From Elephas maximus indicus (Eukaryota > Chordata > Mammalia > Proboscidea > Elephantidae), in assembly GCF_024166365.1 (NCBI RefSeq), contig NC_064842.1, forward strand, positions 27,375,001 through 27,439,000: a stretch of 64,000 nt of DNA, given 5' to 3'. Shown here piece by piece: positions 1-11,940 of the stretch. The position numbers and the translations under genes were made by a program. A model generated the notes under the pieces. The model did no database searches. It was given only the letters and a program-made list of their open reading frames with translations, and was not told where the DNA came from. The stretch's first letter is position 1; the number at the start of each line of letters is the position of its first letter.

Positions 1-722
1 GTCCCTTCCATGTCTGATGAGTTGTCTTCGGGAATGGTTCCTGTCCTATGCCAACAGAAGGTTTGGGGACCATGATCGCCAGGATTCCTCTAGTCTCATT
101 CAGACCATTAAGTATGGTCTTTTTGTGAGAATTTGGGGTCTGCATCCCACTGATCTCCTGCTCCGTCAGGGGTTCTCTGTTGTGCTCCCTGTCAGGGCAG
201 TCATCGGTTGTGGCTGGGCGCCAACTAGTTCTTCTGGTCTCAGGATGATGTAGGTCTCTGGTTCATGTGGCCCTTTCTGTCTCTTGGGCTCTTAGTTATC
301 GTGTGACCTTGGTGTTCTTCATTCTCCTTTGCTCCAGGTGGGTTGAGACCAACTGATGTATCTTAGATGGCCACTTGTTAGCCTTTAAGACCCCAGACGC
401 CACATTTCAAAGTGGGATGCAGAATGTTTTCATAATAGAATTATTTTGCCAATTGACTTAGAAGTCCCCTTAAACCATGGTCCCCAAACCCCCGCCATTG
501 CTCCGCTGACCTTTGAAGCCCTCAGTTTATCCCGGAAACTTCTTTGCTTTTGGTCCAGTCCAGCTGAGCTGACCTTCCATGTATTGAGTATTGTCCTTCC
601 CTTCACGTAAAGCAGTTCTTATCTACTAATCAGTAAAAAACCCTCTCCCACCCTCACTCCCTCCCCCCCCTCGTAACCACAAAAATATGTGTTCTTCTCA
701 GTTTATACTATTTCTCAAGATC

Positions 723-986
723 TTATAATAGTGGTGTTATGCAATATTTGTCCTTTTGCCTCTGACTAATTTCGATCAGCATAATGCCTTCCAGGTTCCT
801 CCATGTTATGAAATGTGTCACAGATTTGTCACTGTTCTTTATCGATGCGTAGTATTCCATTGTGTGAATATACGTCAATTTATTTAAGCATTCATCCTTT
901 GATGGACACCTTGGTTGCTTCCAGCTTTTTGCTATTGTAAACAGAGCTGCAATAAACATGGGTGTGCATATATCTGTGTGTGTGAA
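723..986 (-). pseudogene. L1 ORF2 C-terminus fused in frame to ORF1
   Basis: Eighty-seven residues of the ORF2 C-terminal end: THTDICTPMFIAALFTIAK, IHTMEYYASIKNSDKSV, FITWRNLEGIML and a stop shortly after QRQKDKYCI. It is read in the same frame as the ORF1 core just upstream, so a 189-codon chimeric open frame (1292 down to 723) results. No endonuclease or reverse transcriptase sequence remains. Confidence 0.88.
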
Positions 987-1789
987 TGAACTTATTCTTA
1001 TTGATTCTCCTTTGTAGGAGACCTTTCTTTTATCCCTGGCTGCTTTTAAAATTTTCTCTTTATCTTTGGTTTTGGCAAGTTTGATGATAATATGTCTTGG
1101 TGATTTTCTTTTTGGATCAATCTTATATGGGGTTCGATGAGCATCTTGGATAGATATCCTTTCGTCTTTCATGATGTCAGGGAAGTTTTCTGCCAACAGA
1201 TCTTCAACTATTCTCTCTGTGTTTTCTGTTATACCTCCCTGTTCTGGGACTCCAATTACACACAAGTTATTCTTCTTGATAAAGTCCCACATGATTCTTA
1301 GGGTTTCTTCATTTTTTTTAATTCTTTTATCTGTTTTTTTTTTTCAACTATATTGGTGTCAATTCCCTGGTCCTCCAGATCTCCCACTCTGCATTCTAAT
1401 TGCTCGAGTCTACTCCTCTGACTTCCTATTGCATTGTCTAATTCTGTAATTTTATTGTTAATCTTTTGGATTTCTGAATGCTGTCTCTCTATGGATTCTT
1501 GCAACTTATTAATTTTTCCACTATGTTCTTGAATAATCTTTTTTATTTCTTCAACTGCTTTATCAGTGTGTTCCTTGGCTTTTTCTGTAGATTGCCTTAT
1601 TTCATTTCTGAGGTCATCCCTGATGTCTTGAAGCATTCTGTAAATTAGTTTTTTATATTCTGTATCTGGCAATTCCAGGATTGTATCTTCATTTGGAAAA
1701 GATTTTGATTCTTTAATTTGGGGAGTTGTAGAAGCAATCATGGTCTGCTTCTTTATGTGGTTTGATATCGACTGCTGTCTCCGAGCCAT
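987..1789 (-). pseudogene. L1 ORF1 (RNA-binding protein), broken and lacking its C-terminal end
   Basis: It starts MARRQQSISNHIKKQ like ORF1 of the other L1, then shows a long coiled coil (heptad-rich, about residues 50-150). The first frame stops at 1298 after an A-run frameshift. The next frame resumes at MWDFIKKNNL and runs through KDERISIQDAHRTP, part of the RRM-like core, to the deletion at 987. The C-terminal domain with the YPAKLS motif is gone. Confidence 0.88.
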
Positions 1790-3298
1790 CACAAAGATAT
1801 TGTAGTGATTTTTTCTATATTTGCTCACTGAGTCTTATCTTGTTTTGTTTTCTTTCAATATACATAGATGGGCTACTAGATTGTGCTGTCTTGATTGTCC
1901 TAGCCCTTGACTCACTTATGTCCTATTACCAGCTGGTTTGGGCTGTTACCAGATATATAAGCCTAAGAGTCCATTCACTATTCTTGAGTAGAATCTGATT
2001 TTGTGTCACCAAGTGTGTGGTGCAGACTGTCACCTATCTACCTAGAGAAGTAGTGGTGATAGTTGTGTGCACCAGATTCTAGTAGCAGCAGGGGTTCACA
2101 CTCCAGGGGGGCAGGATGCTGACAGGCTTCCGCCAAGTGCCAGTGAGGTAGGTATGTCTCTATTCCTAAAGCACTTTGTTGGGTGGGCTCTTCAGCTGTA
2201 CCTTAGGCCCCCAATGCAAGTACCTCTACAGATTGGTAGGTGTCACCCTCCTTAGACCCCTAAGGCAGGAGGCTAGGTGGTCTGGGGGGAGCTTCAGCCC
2301 TCAGTTCCCTGTTGTGGGTCAGTGAGGGCTCTGTTGAATATGCAGAGATATCAGACCTGGGAAACTTGTCTTTCCAGTAATCCGCTAAAACAATTACAGT
2401 CAGATCCCTATCAGAAATGCCTTTGCGTTATAATAGCCACCTTGTTCCCTGTAGGGATGAAAGCCCAAGACTGTGGATCACATATGCTTGGCTGGTGCTG
2501 GCTCTGTATTTTGAGTCCAATTAAGGAAGGATTTTTGGTCCTTGGGTTTTTTGTAGCTGCTTCTCTCAGGCCAGGAGACTGGGTTAGGAAAAGACCAAAA
2601 AAAAAAAAAAAAGAAAGAAAAACCGCAGCACAGTTCACTCTCCTCTCTGGCTCAGGAAATTCCAATGTTAATGAAGCCGCCTGGGAAGGGGAGGGGAGGC
2701 TTCAGATAAATAGGAGAGAGTAGCACCCCGGAATATAGACAAAGTTACTTATCTTGCTTGGGATGACTGTTTTATCTGAGATTCCCGAGGGGCGCCCCCG
2801 AGGGTCATGCCCATGTCCTGTGCTTGCGCTGTCTTAGAAGCCGTGGTTAGTTCCTCCGATCCCAGCCCAGAGCCAAGGTTCCCCAGCTGGGAAGCCACAC
2901 TCCTGGCTTCAAAACCGGTCACTGCCTCCCGGTGACTTCTCCTCCTGTCAGCCGTGTTGCTGCGCTGCCTGCGTGCGCTGGCTGGGCTTCCCCCGAGGTC
3001 AATTCTGGGGGCTAGGGCTGCGTCCTGTGTTTGCGCCATCACCGGATGCCGTGCTCAGCTCCCCTGTGCCCAGTCCAAAGCCTGGTGCCAAGGTTTTCTG
3101 ACTGGGACGCTGGCTCCAGGCTCTGAAAACAGGCGCTGCTTCCCTGTGGTTGTTCGTTCTCAGTCTCTGTCACTCAGGTCAACTCTTTAGATCTGTGTTT
3201 GGTGGTCAGGGTTCGTAGATTGTCATGTATGCGATCGATTCACTTGTTTTTCTGAGTCTTTGTTGCAAGAGGGATCCGAGGTAGCTTCTACCTAGTCA

Positions 3299-3308
3299 GC
3301 CATCTTGG
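3299..3308 (-). promoter_or_regulatory. YY1-type site at the L1 5' end
   Basis: CCAAGATGGC on the minus strand, about 10 bp inside the element. The same motif sits at the same place in the intronic L1. In human L1 a YY1 site at this spot sets the transcription start; a role here is inference. Confidence 0.5.
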
Positions 3309-3317
3309 CCCCCAACT

Positions 3318-3957
3318 AGCTGTTACTTATTTTTAAATGGGCTTTCGTAATGCAAATATAGCTTAATGTATTTGGGGTGATTTCCAGGTATGGAATGGAT
3401 TCCACTAAGCCACCTATCATGTCTGGTACAATTCCCCTGATGACCAGAAGAATCCATTTCCAGATGTCAACCCTGTAACAAGAATGTTGTCTATAGTTGT
3501 AGAACCAAAATAATTTGCCCACTTATGACTCTTTTCAGGAATGAGCCCATAGGAAATTATAATAAAAACTCATATGGAGAAAAAAAAATATATATAAAAA
3601 CAAATGTGATACTACAGTTGTGATAAAATACTTGGCAAAGCCCATCAAGCACCTTCTCTTAATTTGCAGCATGACCTTGCTAACTCCCCATTGGCTCATC
3701 TGTAGAGTTTACAGCTGTCTCTGGAGAACTTCCAGTCTCTCACAGTTAGGTCTCCTGTCCCTAAACTTCCCCGTGCCACAGGCAGTCATGATTAGATTTA
3801 CATACATTGTCTAACAAATGAGGTACATTTGATGTGGTGTTGCTTTGGAGAAGAACTGAAAAAATGGAGCATCTCCCAAGGGTCTTCATTATCACTCTTC
3901 AGCTAATGAAGTGTATTTTTTTAAAGCCAGGCACTGTGCTGAATACTGCTTTCCCTG
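3318..3957. other. No gene recognised
   Basis: Unique-looking AT-rich sequence between the L1 and the tRNA-Gly-headed SINE. Short open frames show no family resemblance. A (TA)n-like patch follows an A-run near 3580-3600. Confidence 0.4.
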
Positions 3958-4307
3958 GACAGCTGCTGTTAGCTGCCATGGAGTCAGTCCTCGATTCATG
4001 GCGTTCCCATGCACAACAGGACAAGATGCTGCCCGGCTCTGCGCCATCCCCATGATGGGTTTCGGATCAGACTTTTGTGATGCACAGGGTTTTCACTGGC
4101 TGATTTTCAGAAATAGATCGGCAGGTCTTTCATCCTATCCATCTTAGTCTGGAAGCTCTGTGAGGTCTGTTCAGCAGCATAGCAACATGCGAGCCTTCAC
4201 TGGCAGGTGCGTGCTGGCTGCACATACGGTGCCGTGGCTAAGTATCGAACTCAGGTCTCCTGCACGGAAGGCAAGAATCCTACCACTGAACCACCACTGC
4301 TCCTCTT
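3958..4307 (-). mobile_element. tRNA-Gly-headed SINE with RTE-like tail
   Basis: On the minus strand the head reads GCAGTGGTGGTTCAGTGGTA, very close to tRNA-Gly, followed by a body and the ending (CCATGGCAGCTAAC) of the RTE/AfroSINE group. The same body and tail occur on the plus strand at 52805-53150. The copy is diverged. Confidence 0.65.
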
Positions 4308-4351
4308 TTCCCTGGATTACTGCATTTGAATTCTTGCACCTATGTCGTAAA

Positions 4352-4440
4352 TGCCAGCATTATGGCTATTCTACTAATGAAGTAGCTGCAGCTCAGAGAG
4401 GCTAATTAACTTGCCCAAAGTCACCCATCTAGTAAAAATC
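4352..4440 (-). repeat. MIR fragment
   Basis: The core segment with AGCTCAGAGAGGCTAATTAA followed by CTTGCCCAAAGTCAC is the reverse complement of the MIR core, short and old. Confidence 0.5.
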
Positions 4441-4738
4441 GTTGGAGACATCCAAGGAGGCATTTATGAAACAACACAGAATCGTATTTTTACACTGCAG
4501 CTCATCACAAGCCTTTCCACAGAAAATGTAAACAGCAAGTCTGACGCCATGCTCCTCTCAACACCACCTTTCGTTTCAGCTCAGACTACTAGTTAACGAG
4601 CATTTTTGAAGCATTTGCTCCTTTCAAACTCCTTAAAGTTTCTGAAAACATACAAAGAAAGCAGAACAGATCACTGTTGCCCTGTTAAATACACTACAGT
4701 CTAATTTGAGAGACAATACATGCTCTATAAGTAGAATT

Positions 4739-4890
4739 GGAACCCTGATAGTGCAGTGGCTAAGAGCTTGGCTGCTAACCAAGAGGTCACCAATTGGAAT
4801 CCACTAGCCACTCTTTGGAAACCCTGTGGGCCAGTTCTACTCTTTTCTATAGGATCTCTATGAGCAGGAATCAATGCCACAGGTTTATAA
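4739..4890 (+). mobile_element. AfroSINE
   Basis: Starts AACCCTGATAGTGCAGTGGC with the AfroSINE tRNA-like head (GGCTGCTAACCAAGAGGTC), then CTTTGGAAACCCTGTGGGCC; the tail is degraded. Confidence 0.85.
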
Positions 4891-5035
4891 GTAGAATTAC
4901 AAAGCAATATGTGATATGTGCACAAAAGTGACTGAGAAAATGCCAAGATATGCAACCTAAGGGAGTGATCAGGATGGAGTTAATCACAGGAGACTGTTTG
5001 GTGGTCAAAGCATTTATCTTTACTAGGTTTGTTTG

Positions 5036-5203
5036 AGGAGCCCTCGTGGCACAGTGGTTAAGAGCTTGGCTGCTAACCAGAAGGCTGGCAGTTTGAATCC
5101 ATCAGCTGCTCCTTGGAAACCCTATACGGCAGTTCTATCTGTCCTACAGGGTCACTATGAGTCAGAATCCACTTGACAGCAAAGGGTTTAGTTTTGTTTT
5201 TGC
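5036..5203 (+). mobile_element. AfroSINE
   Basis: Complete copy: head GCCCTCGTGGCACAGTGG, body, and the tail ACTATGAGTCAGAATCCAC followed by a T-rich end. Confidence 0.9.
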
Positions 5204-5277
5204 TTTTAAGTTTGTTCAAACCCACCCAGCAGTATCACAAAAGAAAAAGCCTGGTGATCTGCTTCTGTCAAGATTAC

Positions 5278-5486
5278 TCAAAACCAAACCCGTTGCCATC
5301 AAGTCATTTCTGGTTCATAACGACCTTATTAGGACAGAGTAGAACTGTTCCACAGGGTTTCCAAGGCTGTGATCTTTATGGAAGTAGACTGCCACATCTT
5401 TTTTCCGCTGAGCAGCTGATGGGTTCGAACCACTAACCTTTCAGTTAGCAGCCAAGCACTTAACCACTGTGCCACCACAGCTCCTC
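5278..5486 (-). mobile_element. AfroSINE, long variant
   Basis: Reverse orientation copy with the ~40 bp insert variant (GGAAGTAGACTGCCACATC) in its middle and the head complement TTAACCACTGTGCCACCAC at the right. Confidence 0.88.
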
Positions 5487-5517
5487 TTCTGTTAAGATTA
5501 CAACCTTGCAAACCCTA

Positions 5518-5690
5518 TAAAAACCAAATCAAATGCATTGCCATCAAGTTGATTCCGACTCATAGTGATGCTGCAGGACAGAGTAGAACTGCCCCATAGG
5601 GTTTCTAAGGAGTGCCTCGTGGATTCAAACTGCCACCCATTTTGGTTAGCAGCTGTAGCTCTTAGAACCACTAGGCCACCAGGCAAACCC
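5518..5690 (-). mobile_element. AfroSINE
   Basis: Reverse orientation: tail complement GATTCCGACTCATAGTGATG at left, head complement AGAACCACTAGGCCACCAGG at right. Confidence 0.88.
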
Positions 5691-5762
5691 TACAAAGCAG
5701 TTCTCCTCTGTAACACATAGGACTGCCAGGGGTCAAAATTCACTCAATAGCAACTAACACAA
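5691..5762 (+). mobile_element. AfroSINE 3' fragment
   Basis: Partial plus-strand copy abutting the minus-strand copy to its left: AAACCCTACAAAGCAGTTCT to the AACTAACAC end. It is strongly diverged. Confidence 0.6.
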
Positions 5763-6720
5763 AAGGCATTTGAAGGCAATGGTTTGTTTCATGTGATAAT
5801 AGCTCTTACTCATCATAAACATCCTTTAATGACTGAAAAAAGATGTTTTAAAGTAAGGCAGGGGCTTTTTTTTTTTTTTTTTTAACTTATATAAGTTACT
5901 GATTCTTTTGGAAGTTGTACCAATGCTTTAAAAAAAAAAAACTTTTTAGAAAGAAAAATAAGTGCAGGAGGAGGAGAACGAAAGGAATCATGATGCAGAG
6001 CAAGGTGGGGACGGCAAGCTGCATCTGTCAATCTCTGAAGTGCAGTGTGTGAAATGAACGGTTTCTCCTTGGAAGGCACGTGTTTATCAGTGAATACTCT
6101 TCTGAAGCGTAGCTTGTTAATCTGCAGGGAGAGATGTCTGGGCACTTTTGTTCCCAAAAGGTCATGATGAGAGGAGGAGGAGGGAGTCTGGCAGCTGCAG
6201 CAGCATTTGCCTTCGTGGAGCAGTGTGGAACCGGGTTTACGCACTACGGCTGATCACAGCCCGTCCCCTCTGCCAGACAGACCGCAGCGCTCACGCACAC
6301 ACGTCCCTGCGTAGCAGTAAGGGGATTTACGTTCAGAAAGAGCTGTTTTTAGGGCGTTGTACCAGTGTTTTCAACAGCAGTACACAGCATGCTGGTTTCA
6401 GCCAGCTTAAACAAGAAGAAATGAGGCCAAGTTTGCTTGATGATGTCTAAAACTTAGAGGCGACTAAAAGGGCAAAACGAAAGAAAGATCAAAGTTTCCT
6501 AACTTCTGGTGCTAAAAAAAAAAAAACTTCTGGTGCTAGCGGAGGGAAATTTGGGGGAAAGAGGTGTGAAGTACACATGGGCAGTATATTACAGGGGAGA
6601 CCACGAGGTGCCTCCTCTGCTTTTAAATGCACAGCAGAGGATGAGAGAAAAAGGACCGGACCCTAAAAGGAGCCAGTCAGTTCCCCACAAACAGCAGAGA
6701 ATGTTACTCTTCATGAGGAT
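5763..6720. other. No gene recognised
   Basis: Mostly unique sequence with A/T homopolymers near 5865-5883, 5930 and 6515. It contains the short direct-repeat/poly(A) structure at 6502-6538 and no supported gene. Confidence 0.4.
6502..6538. repeat. 14-bp direct repeats flanking a pure A tract
   Basis: AACTTCTGGTGCTA occurs at 6502-6515 and again exactly at 6525-6538, separated only by nine A residues. The layout is that of a target-site duplication around a poly(A) tail without any element body. Confidence 0.75.
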
Positions 6721-6721
6721 A

Positions 6722-7490
6722 GTTTTTTTTTTTTTTTTTTTACATAATATTTTATTGAATTTTTGGTGAAAGTTTACACAGCAAGTCAGGTCCCCATCTG
6801 ACAATTTTCACACAAATTGTTCAGTGACATTAGTTACATTTATCACAATGTGTCAATATTCTCTTTAATTTTTTTTTTTTTTTTCCTAGTGTTCTAGTTT
6901 CCCTGCCCCCTTACCTTCTCATCTTTGCTTTTGAGTAATTGTTGACCTTTTGGTCTCATACTGATGATTTTTAAGTAGGGCATCCATCTTATGGGTAACA
7001 CCCTTTATTTTGTGTGGCACTCTGCTATTTCACTAATAGGTGATCTCAGAGGATAGGCTTAGTTCTAGGTTTAAAAAGTGTTTCAGGGTGGTAGTCTCAG
7101 GGAGTCCTCTGCTCCCTACTATTCCAGTTTGGCCCTTTTTTTTTTTTTTTAATAATTTGAGTTATGTTCCATAATTTTTCTCCCATTCTATCCAGGACTA
7201 ACAGTCAGTTTTAGGTAACCAGGTACCATCTAGTTCTTCTTGTCTCAGGATTGATGAGGTCATGGCTCATGTAGACTTGTTTCTTCTCTGCACTTTTGGT
7301 TACCTTCTTTCTGTTTTTCTCCTGGTGAGTCGAAATCTGTAGTTGTGTCTTAGCTGGCTGCTCACAAGCTTTTAAGATCCCTGACGCTACTCATTTCACT
7401 AGAAGGCAGATCATGATTTTTGTGAACTATGTTATGCCAACCGACTGAGTAGTCCCATGAGACTATGGTCCTAAGGAGGGCAGTATTTTA
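6722..7490 (-). mobile_element. L1 3' end (3'UTR), minus strand
   Basis: Begins with a T tract (reverse-complement poly(A)), then GGTGAAAGTTTACACAGCAA, as at other L1 3' ends here. It later carries the region matching CTTTTAAGATCCCTGACGC and the AGTCCCATGAGACTATGGTC block shared with the L1 3'UTR at 14560-15330. No ORF2 remains. Limits are approximate. Confidence 0.65.
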
Positions 7491-10400
7491 CTCTCTTGTT
7501 ATTGTTGCATACCCACACTAGCACAGGATGCATAAATGAACATGGACGAATGCACAAATGTCATATTACAGCAAATATTTCATCTCTTGGGGATCTCAGC
7601 CAAAGCAAAAGAATTCTTCATTTTCCTAGCCAGCATTTCCACTCTGTAATATCATGGACCGTTGTTTGAGCTCATTGGGAGTTAAAAAGGGTGTATGTAA
7701 ACGGTGTTTCTCCTATTGCAAATCTTGACGTGGTCCTGATAAGAGTGACCAATCAAATTTAGAAAATAAAAAGTTTTTTTCTGATTTTTACCTGAAAGGA
7801 GCAATATAAATACCCTGTATTCATAATATAAAAGCACGTGAGCACCCACATCCTTCTCCCTAAAATGTGCGTTAGCCCTCACGGTGGTAGGAAACGTTGG
7901 GTGAGGTCCTTTCTGCTGTTTTTAGGGCAGTAGTCACAACTCTTATTACTTTTTCCAACCCACCCCCCGCCCTCCGCCCAATCTGCCCACAGATGTTTGC
8001 TACTTAGGTTATTAAGCCCTTCTTAAAGGTTTATTCTCACACTCTACCATCCAAAAATCTCAATTTTCCCCCACACCCTTCAACCCTACACAGTTTGAGT
8101 AAAAAATCTCAAGGTGGCATCCAAAACTAAACATCATGCTCTTACTTTTCGCTTGACAAAACCCAATAATTACTCTGCTCTCTTAAGCCAGACACGCCTG
8201 CTAATCTGATACAAACCATCCAAAATTAGCATTTTCCTTCCCCCTCAGTGCCAAAGGCATTAAATGACTCAACCCTGCCTTGCACCAGCCCGATGCTTCC
8301 AGTGTTGTGTTGACATCTTTGTCATGACACACTCCCTTGTTCTGTAACCACTCTTCTTCCACATCTTTTCATTCACCCTGATAAACCATCTTCTTTGCTT
8401 TAGCACCCCTCTCTCTAGTTTAAACAATGTCAGAGTTGACTCTTTCTCCACATAGTGATAGCGGCAGATTTTGCTCTGTTATCTGGCTTAACAGGGGAAG
8501 GAAGAATTTTGCTTTAGTCAATATTCTGGTTAAAGGAGAGGGATCACATTTATCTTACTTGGGTGGCCAATCCTCAAATACAGTAACTGAAGGGTAAAAT
8601 GTACTTAATATTGAAGCCCTCTAATATGGTTGCATCCATTCAACAAAATTTTAAGTTCTTACTATGCGCCAGGCAGAACTTCTAAATTTTTGCTTCCAGC
8701 ATTAATTATTGCAGATGATCTCCCTCCTTGAGTATCTTACTAAATAAAATAGGTACTGTATCTCCCCGCCTCCTTTACCTCCTGGTAAAGGTTTCTTTTG
8801 GTCTGTTTTCCCCCCAATGGCCAATTGTAGCAAATGGAGAAGGCTCATAGCATCTCTCTTGACTCACGTGGTCTGTTCCTTAAGAATGCACAATGTGAAG
8901 CATGGTTAGGCTTCTAAATTATTTTCCAATTTACTGAAAATTACCCCACTTATAAAAAGAGAATTGTACCAAACTCACTCCTCTGCCTAGATGAGGTGGA
9001 CTCAAACACTTAAACAGATATGCCTCAACTCCTTCCTTCCATCATATAATTCACCAGTTATTTTTATTAATATACTCACTGATTGATATTTGAACCCGAT
9101 TTTATGCGAGATTTAATTAATTTGGGGACACAGTAGAGAGAAATGGGATTTTGCAGACCTGAAGCCAGTCTTGGCTCTGATAATACTAGCCCAAGCCATC
9201 ACTCAAACTTACTGAACTTCAGCTTCCCCAATGGCTTCAAAATGGATGTGTTAGTACTTGCCCATAGTGATGTCAGGATAAAGCTGAGGATGACTAGAAG
9301 GAAGGTTTCATATAAGTCATTGAAACATGTCTTGGAGCTAATTGCTACCATTTCTGAAGAGTTGCCTTTAAATAAAAAAAAAAAAGCCTTTTTGACCCAA
9401 GGATGTTTTTTCTCTGTAACCCTTCAAATTGCATTGATGTGTTCATGGCAACAGAGTTGAAATACACACAACAATCTATCACATCAGGTTAAATTATTAT
9501 TAATTAACAACATTTAGCACTATTCACCAAGACAACTGGATTTCACATATTTTTATTGAAAACAGGCACAAAATAAATACCTCTTTTTTCTATAATAAGA
9601 TAAACAAGGTCACATGATTAAAGACAGGTAAGCATTGAAACTCAGATAATCTGCAAGGAAAGGTCATGTTTTGCTATTCTGAGTTTCTCTCTGGGTGAAA
9701 GAACCAACAGTATTGAGCCAAGTTTAAAGTTCCTTTCTCAGCTGCTACAGGCTTCACACTTGGCAGGCTGCCACATCTATTTGCATCTTGGAGGCAGAGA
9801 TTGTTTTTGTGATAAACATCACTCATGTCTGGCTGTTGTTTCTTCTATTTCATAGAATATATAATCTCAAAGTTCTCAAAGATCATTTAATCCAAGATTC
9901 TTTACTAGTCAACAATTACGGATTGCTTGTTTTGTAAACCTCTGAATAGCTGTAGTAATACTTAAACGCAAGGGATGAAGCAAAAGATATCCTAGAAAAC
10001 TACATTTGAAGAATGCAGATGTAAATGAAATTAGATATTCCAGGTATTGGAAAATAGGACTGAGTTTGGGGGTCAATGTATTTAAACCTTAACTTTTCCC
10101 CAGATTATTCAAAGTAGCATCCATTTCAGGCTAGATTTGTTGCAGACTAATCTTTTTTAAAAGTACAATAATACATACTTGCTGTAGACATTTGACACGG
10201 TGCAAAAAAAAAATGAGAAATATCCAAACCCTTATCCTTAGTCACCTAGCACTAGCGGAAATGGAGAGGCCAGAGACAACTCCCAGGTTTATAGTGTTAG
10301 GGATTGCTAGATGGAAGTTGTCCAGTCTTCCTGGAAGTTAGGCTGAAAAAAAAAAAGTTTCTAAAAATTTTTTACAGTGTTTGCAACTCTCTGTACTGGT

Positions 10401-10559
10401 ACTTCCCCATAAGCCTGTTTCTCCATTAAAACACTCTCAGTTCTACCTTCCCCTCCAAAAGATGCCCAGGCTTTCCTTCTATAGTCCATCATCTTTAAAT
10501 AATAAGTCTTCTCCTCCCATTCAATCTTCATCCTAACACATTCTGACAATGGTCCTCAT
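7491..10559. other. No gene recognised; intergenic
   Basis: About 3 kb of old intergenic sequence. A piece near 8632-8690 (CTTACTATGCGCCAGGCAG) looks like an L2/MIR end. Several homopolymers occur. Open frames of 60-105 codons have no recognisable domain. Confidence 0.4.
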
Positions 10560-11097
10560 AATTCTTTGGAAGTTGCTCTTGCAAGGGTCACAAGTGAAAA
10601 GGACGCCGTTCATCCTATTACCAGACCTCTGGCAGCACTGGGTTCTGTTGACTGTGCCTTGAAATTCTCTTCTCCTGGTCTCCTGGGCTTTGCACTTTAT
10701 CTGCTGGCTGCTATCCTCCCCACTTCCAGGCTCCCCGTTAAGTCCATCTTGGATTCTCTCCTCTTCATATTCTCCATAAGTCATCCCACCCACACCTAGG
10801 GCTTGGCTTCTGTCCCTACATCAAAGTCTTCCAATTCTAACTGCAATCATTATTCCTAAATCTCAGAGTCACATATCCACTACCTGTGTTCAGTCTAGTC
10901 ATGTCACATTTGTCCAAAATTCATCTCTTCTCTTCTCCTGTGTGCTCCATCTTGGCAAATGGCACGACTATCCAGCCATTCACCAAAACCAGATATTGGG
11001 AGCCATCCTTTTCCCAACCTTGCTCCTCTCTTCCTCTCCCTTTGCCTCCAACAGACCACCAAGTCAGTGGATTCTCTTGCTTAAATTCCCTCTCCAT
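10560..11097 (+). repeat. L2 LINE, left part, interrupted by an L1 insertion
   Basis: The pyrimidine-rich 3' part of L2 (for example CAAAATTCATCTCTTCTC, TCTTGGCAAATGGC). It stops at 11097 in CCCTCTCCAT and resumes at 13548 with the same ten bases, so both parts are one L2 split by the insertion 11098-13547. Confidence 0.6.
11088..11097. repeat. Left target-site duplication of composite L1 insertion
   Basis: CCCTCTCCAT, repeated exactly at 13548-13557 just after the poly(A) tail at 13525-13547. Confidence 0.7.
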
Positions 11098-11111
11098 AGA
11101 GAATCCACAAG

Positions 11112-11890
11112 AAAGCTACTGGAGCTAATAGAAGGATTCAGCAAAGTAGCAGGGTACAAGATCAACATACAAAAATTACTGAAACCATTCCCAAAGCCAA
11201 CTCTTCAGAACAAAGATTAGACTGGACTATAAGACATAAGATGATACTGGTGAAGTGTGTGCTTCTTGGCTCAAGTAGATACATGAGACTAAATGGGCAG
11301 TTCCTGTCTGGAGGCAAGATGAGAAGGGAGAAGGGGACAGGAGCTGGTTGAATGGACACAGGAAATACAGGGTAGAGAGGAGGAGTGTGCTGTCACATTG
11401 CAGGGAGAGCAACTAGGGTCACCTAACAGTGTGTGTATAAGTTTTTGTATGAGAAACTGACTTATTTGTAGACTTTCACTTAAAGCGCAATAGAAAGTAA
11501 AAAAGCTACTGGAACTAATAGAAGGATTCAGCAAAGTAGCAGAGTACAAGATCAACATACAAAAATTACTGAAACCATTCCTGAAGCCAACTCTTCAAAC
11601 AGGGATTGGACTGGACTATAAGACAGAAAATGATACTGGTGAGGCGTGAACTTCTTGGCTCAAATAGACACATGAGACTATGTGGGCAGCTCCTGTCTGG
11701 AGGACAGATGAGAAGGCAGAGGGGGACAGAGCTGACTGAATGGTCACAGGGAGTACAGGGTGGAGAGGAGGAGTGTGCTATCTCATTAGGGAGAGAGCAT
11801 CTAGGAGCACATAGCAAGGTGTGTATAAGTCTTTGTATGAGAGACTGACTTGACTTGCAAACTTTCACTTAAAGCACAATAAAAATAAAA
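11112..11890 (+). repeat. Tandem dimer, 390-bp unit
   Basis: Unit 1 at 11112-11501 and unit 2 at 11502-11890 are nearly identical. Each has about 60 bp of ORF2 (AAAGCTACTGGA through AACATACAAAAATTACTG) fused at the same point to L1 3'UTR end sequence, finishing in TTTCACTTAAAGC plus an A-rich tail. The shared junction shows that the internal deletion came before the duplication. Confidence 0.85.
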
Positions 11891-11940
11891 TAAAACCAAC
11901 TAAATAATTATCACATTAAAATTGAAATTTATTCTGACAG

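Larger units (their letters stand above)
1..3317 (-). mobile_element. LINE-1, minus strand, internally deleted, 3' end outside the window
   Basis: Read on the minus strand this is a 5'UTR (about 3317-1790), ORF1 from its ATG at 1789, then a jump into the last ~90 codons of ORF2, then 3'UTR running off the left edge. The 5' end carries the same CCAAGATGGC start as the large L1 at 27591, and the 3'UTR matches its last kilobase. About 3.9 kb (the C-terminal part of ORF1, the spacer and most of ORF2) is missing at position 986/987. ORF1 also has a frameshift in an A-run near 1311-1318. Confidence 0.93.

Noticed and set aside
723-1292. 189-codon frame as a host gene
   Set aside because: Both halves are L1 ORF1 and ORF2; see the deletion finding.
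5882-6244. 120-codon minus-strand frame
   Set aside because: Low-complexity Lys/Phe run and no family features; chance frame.
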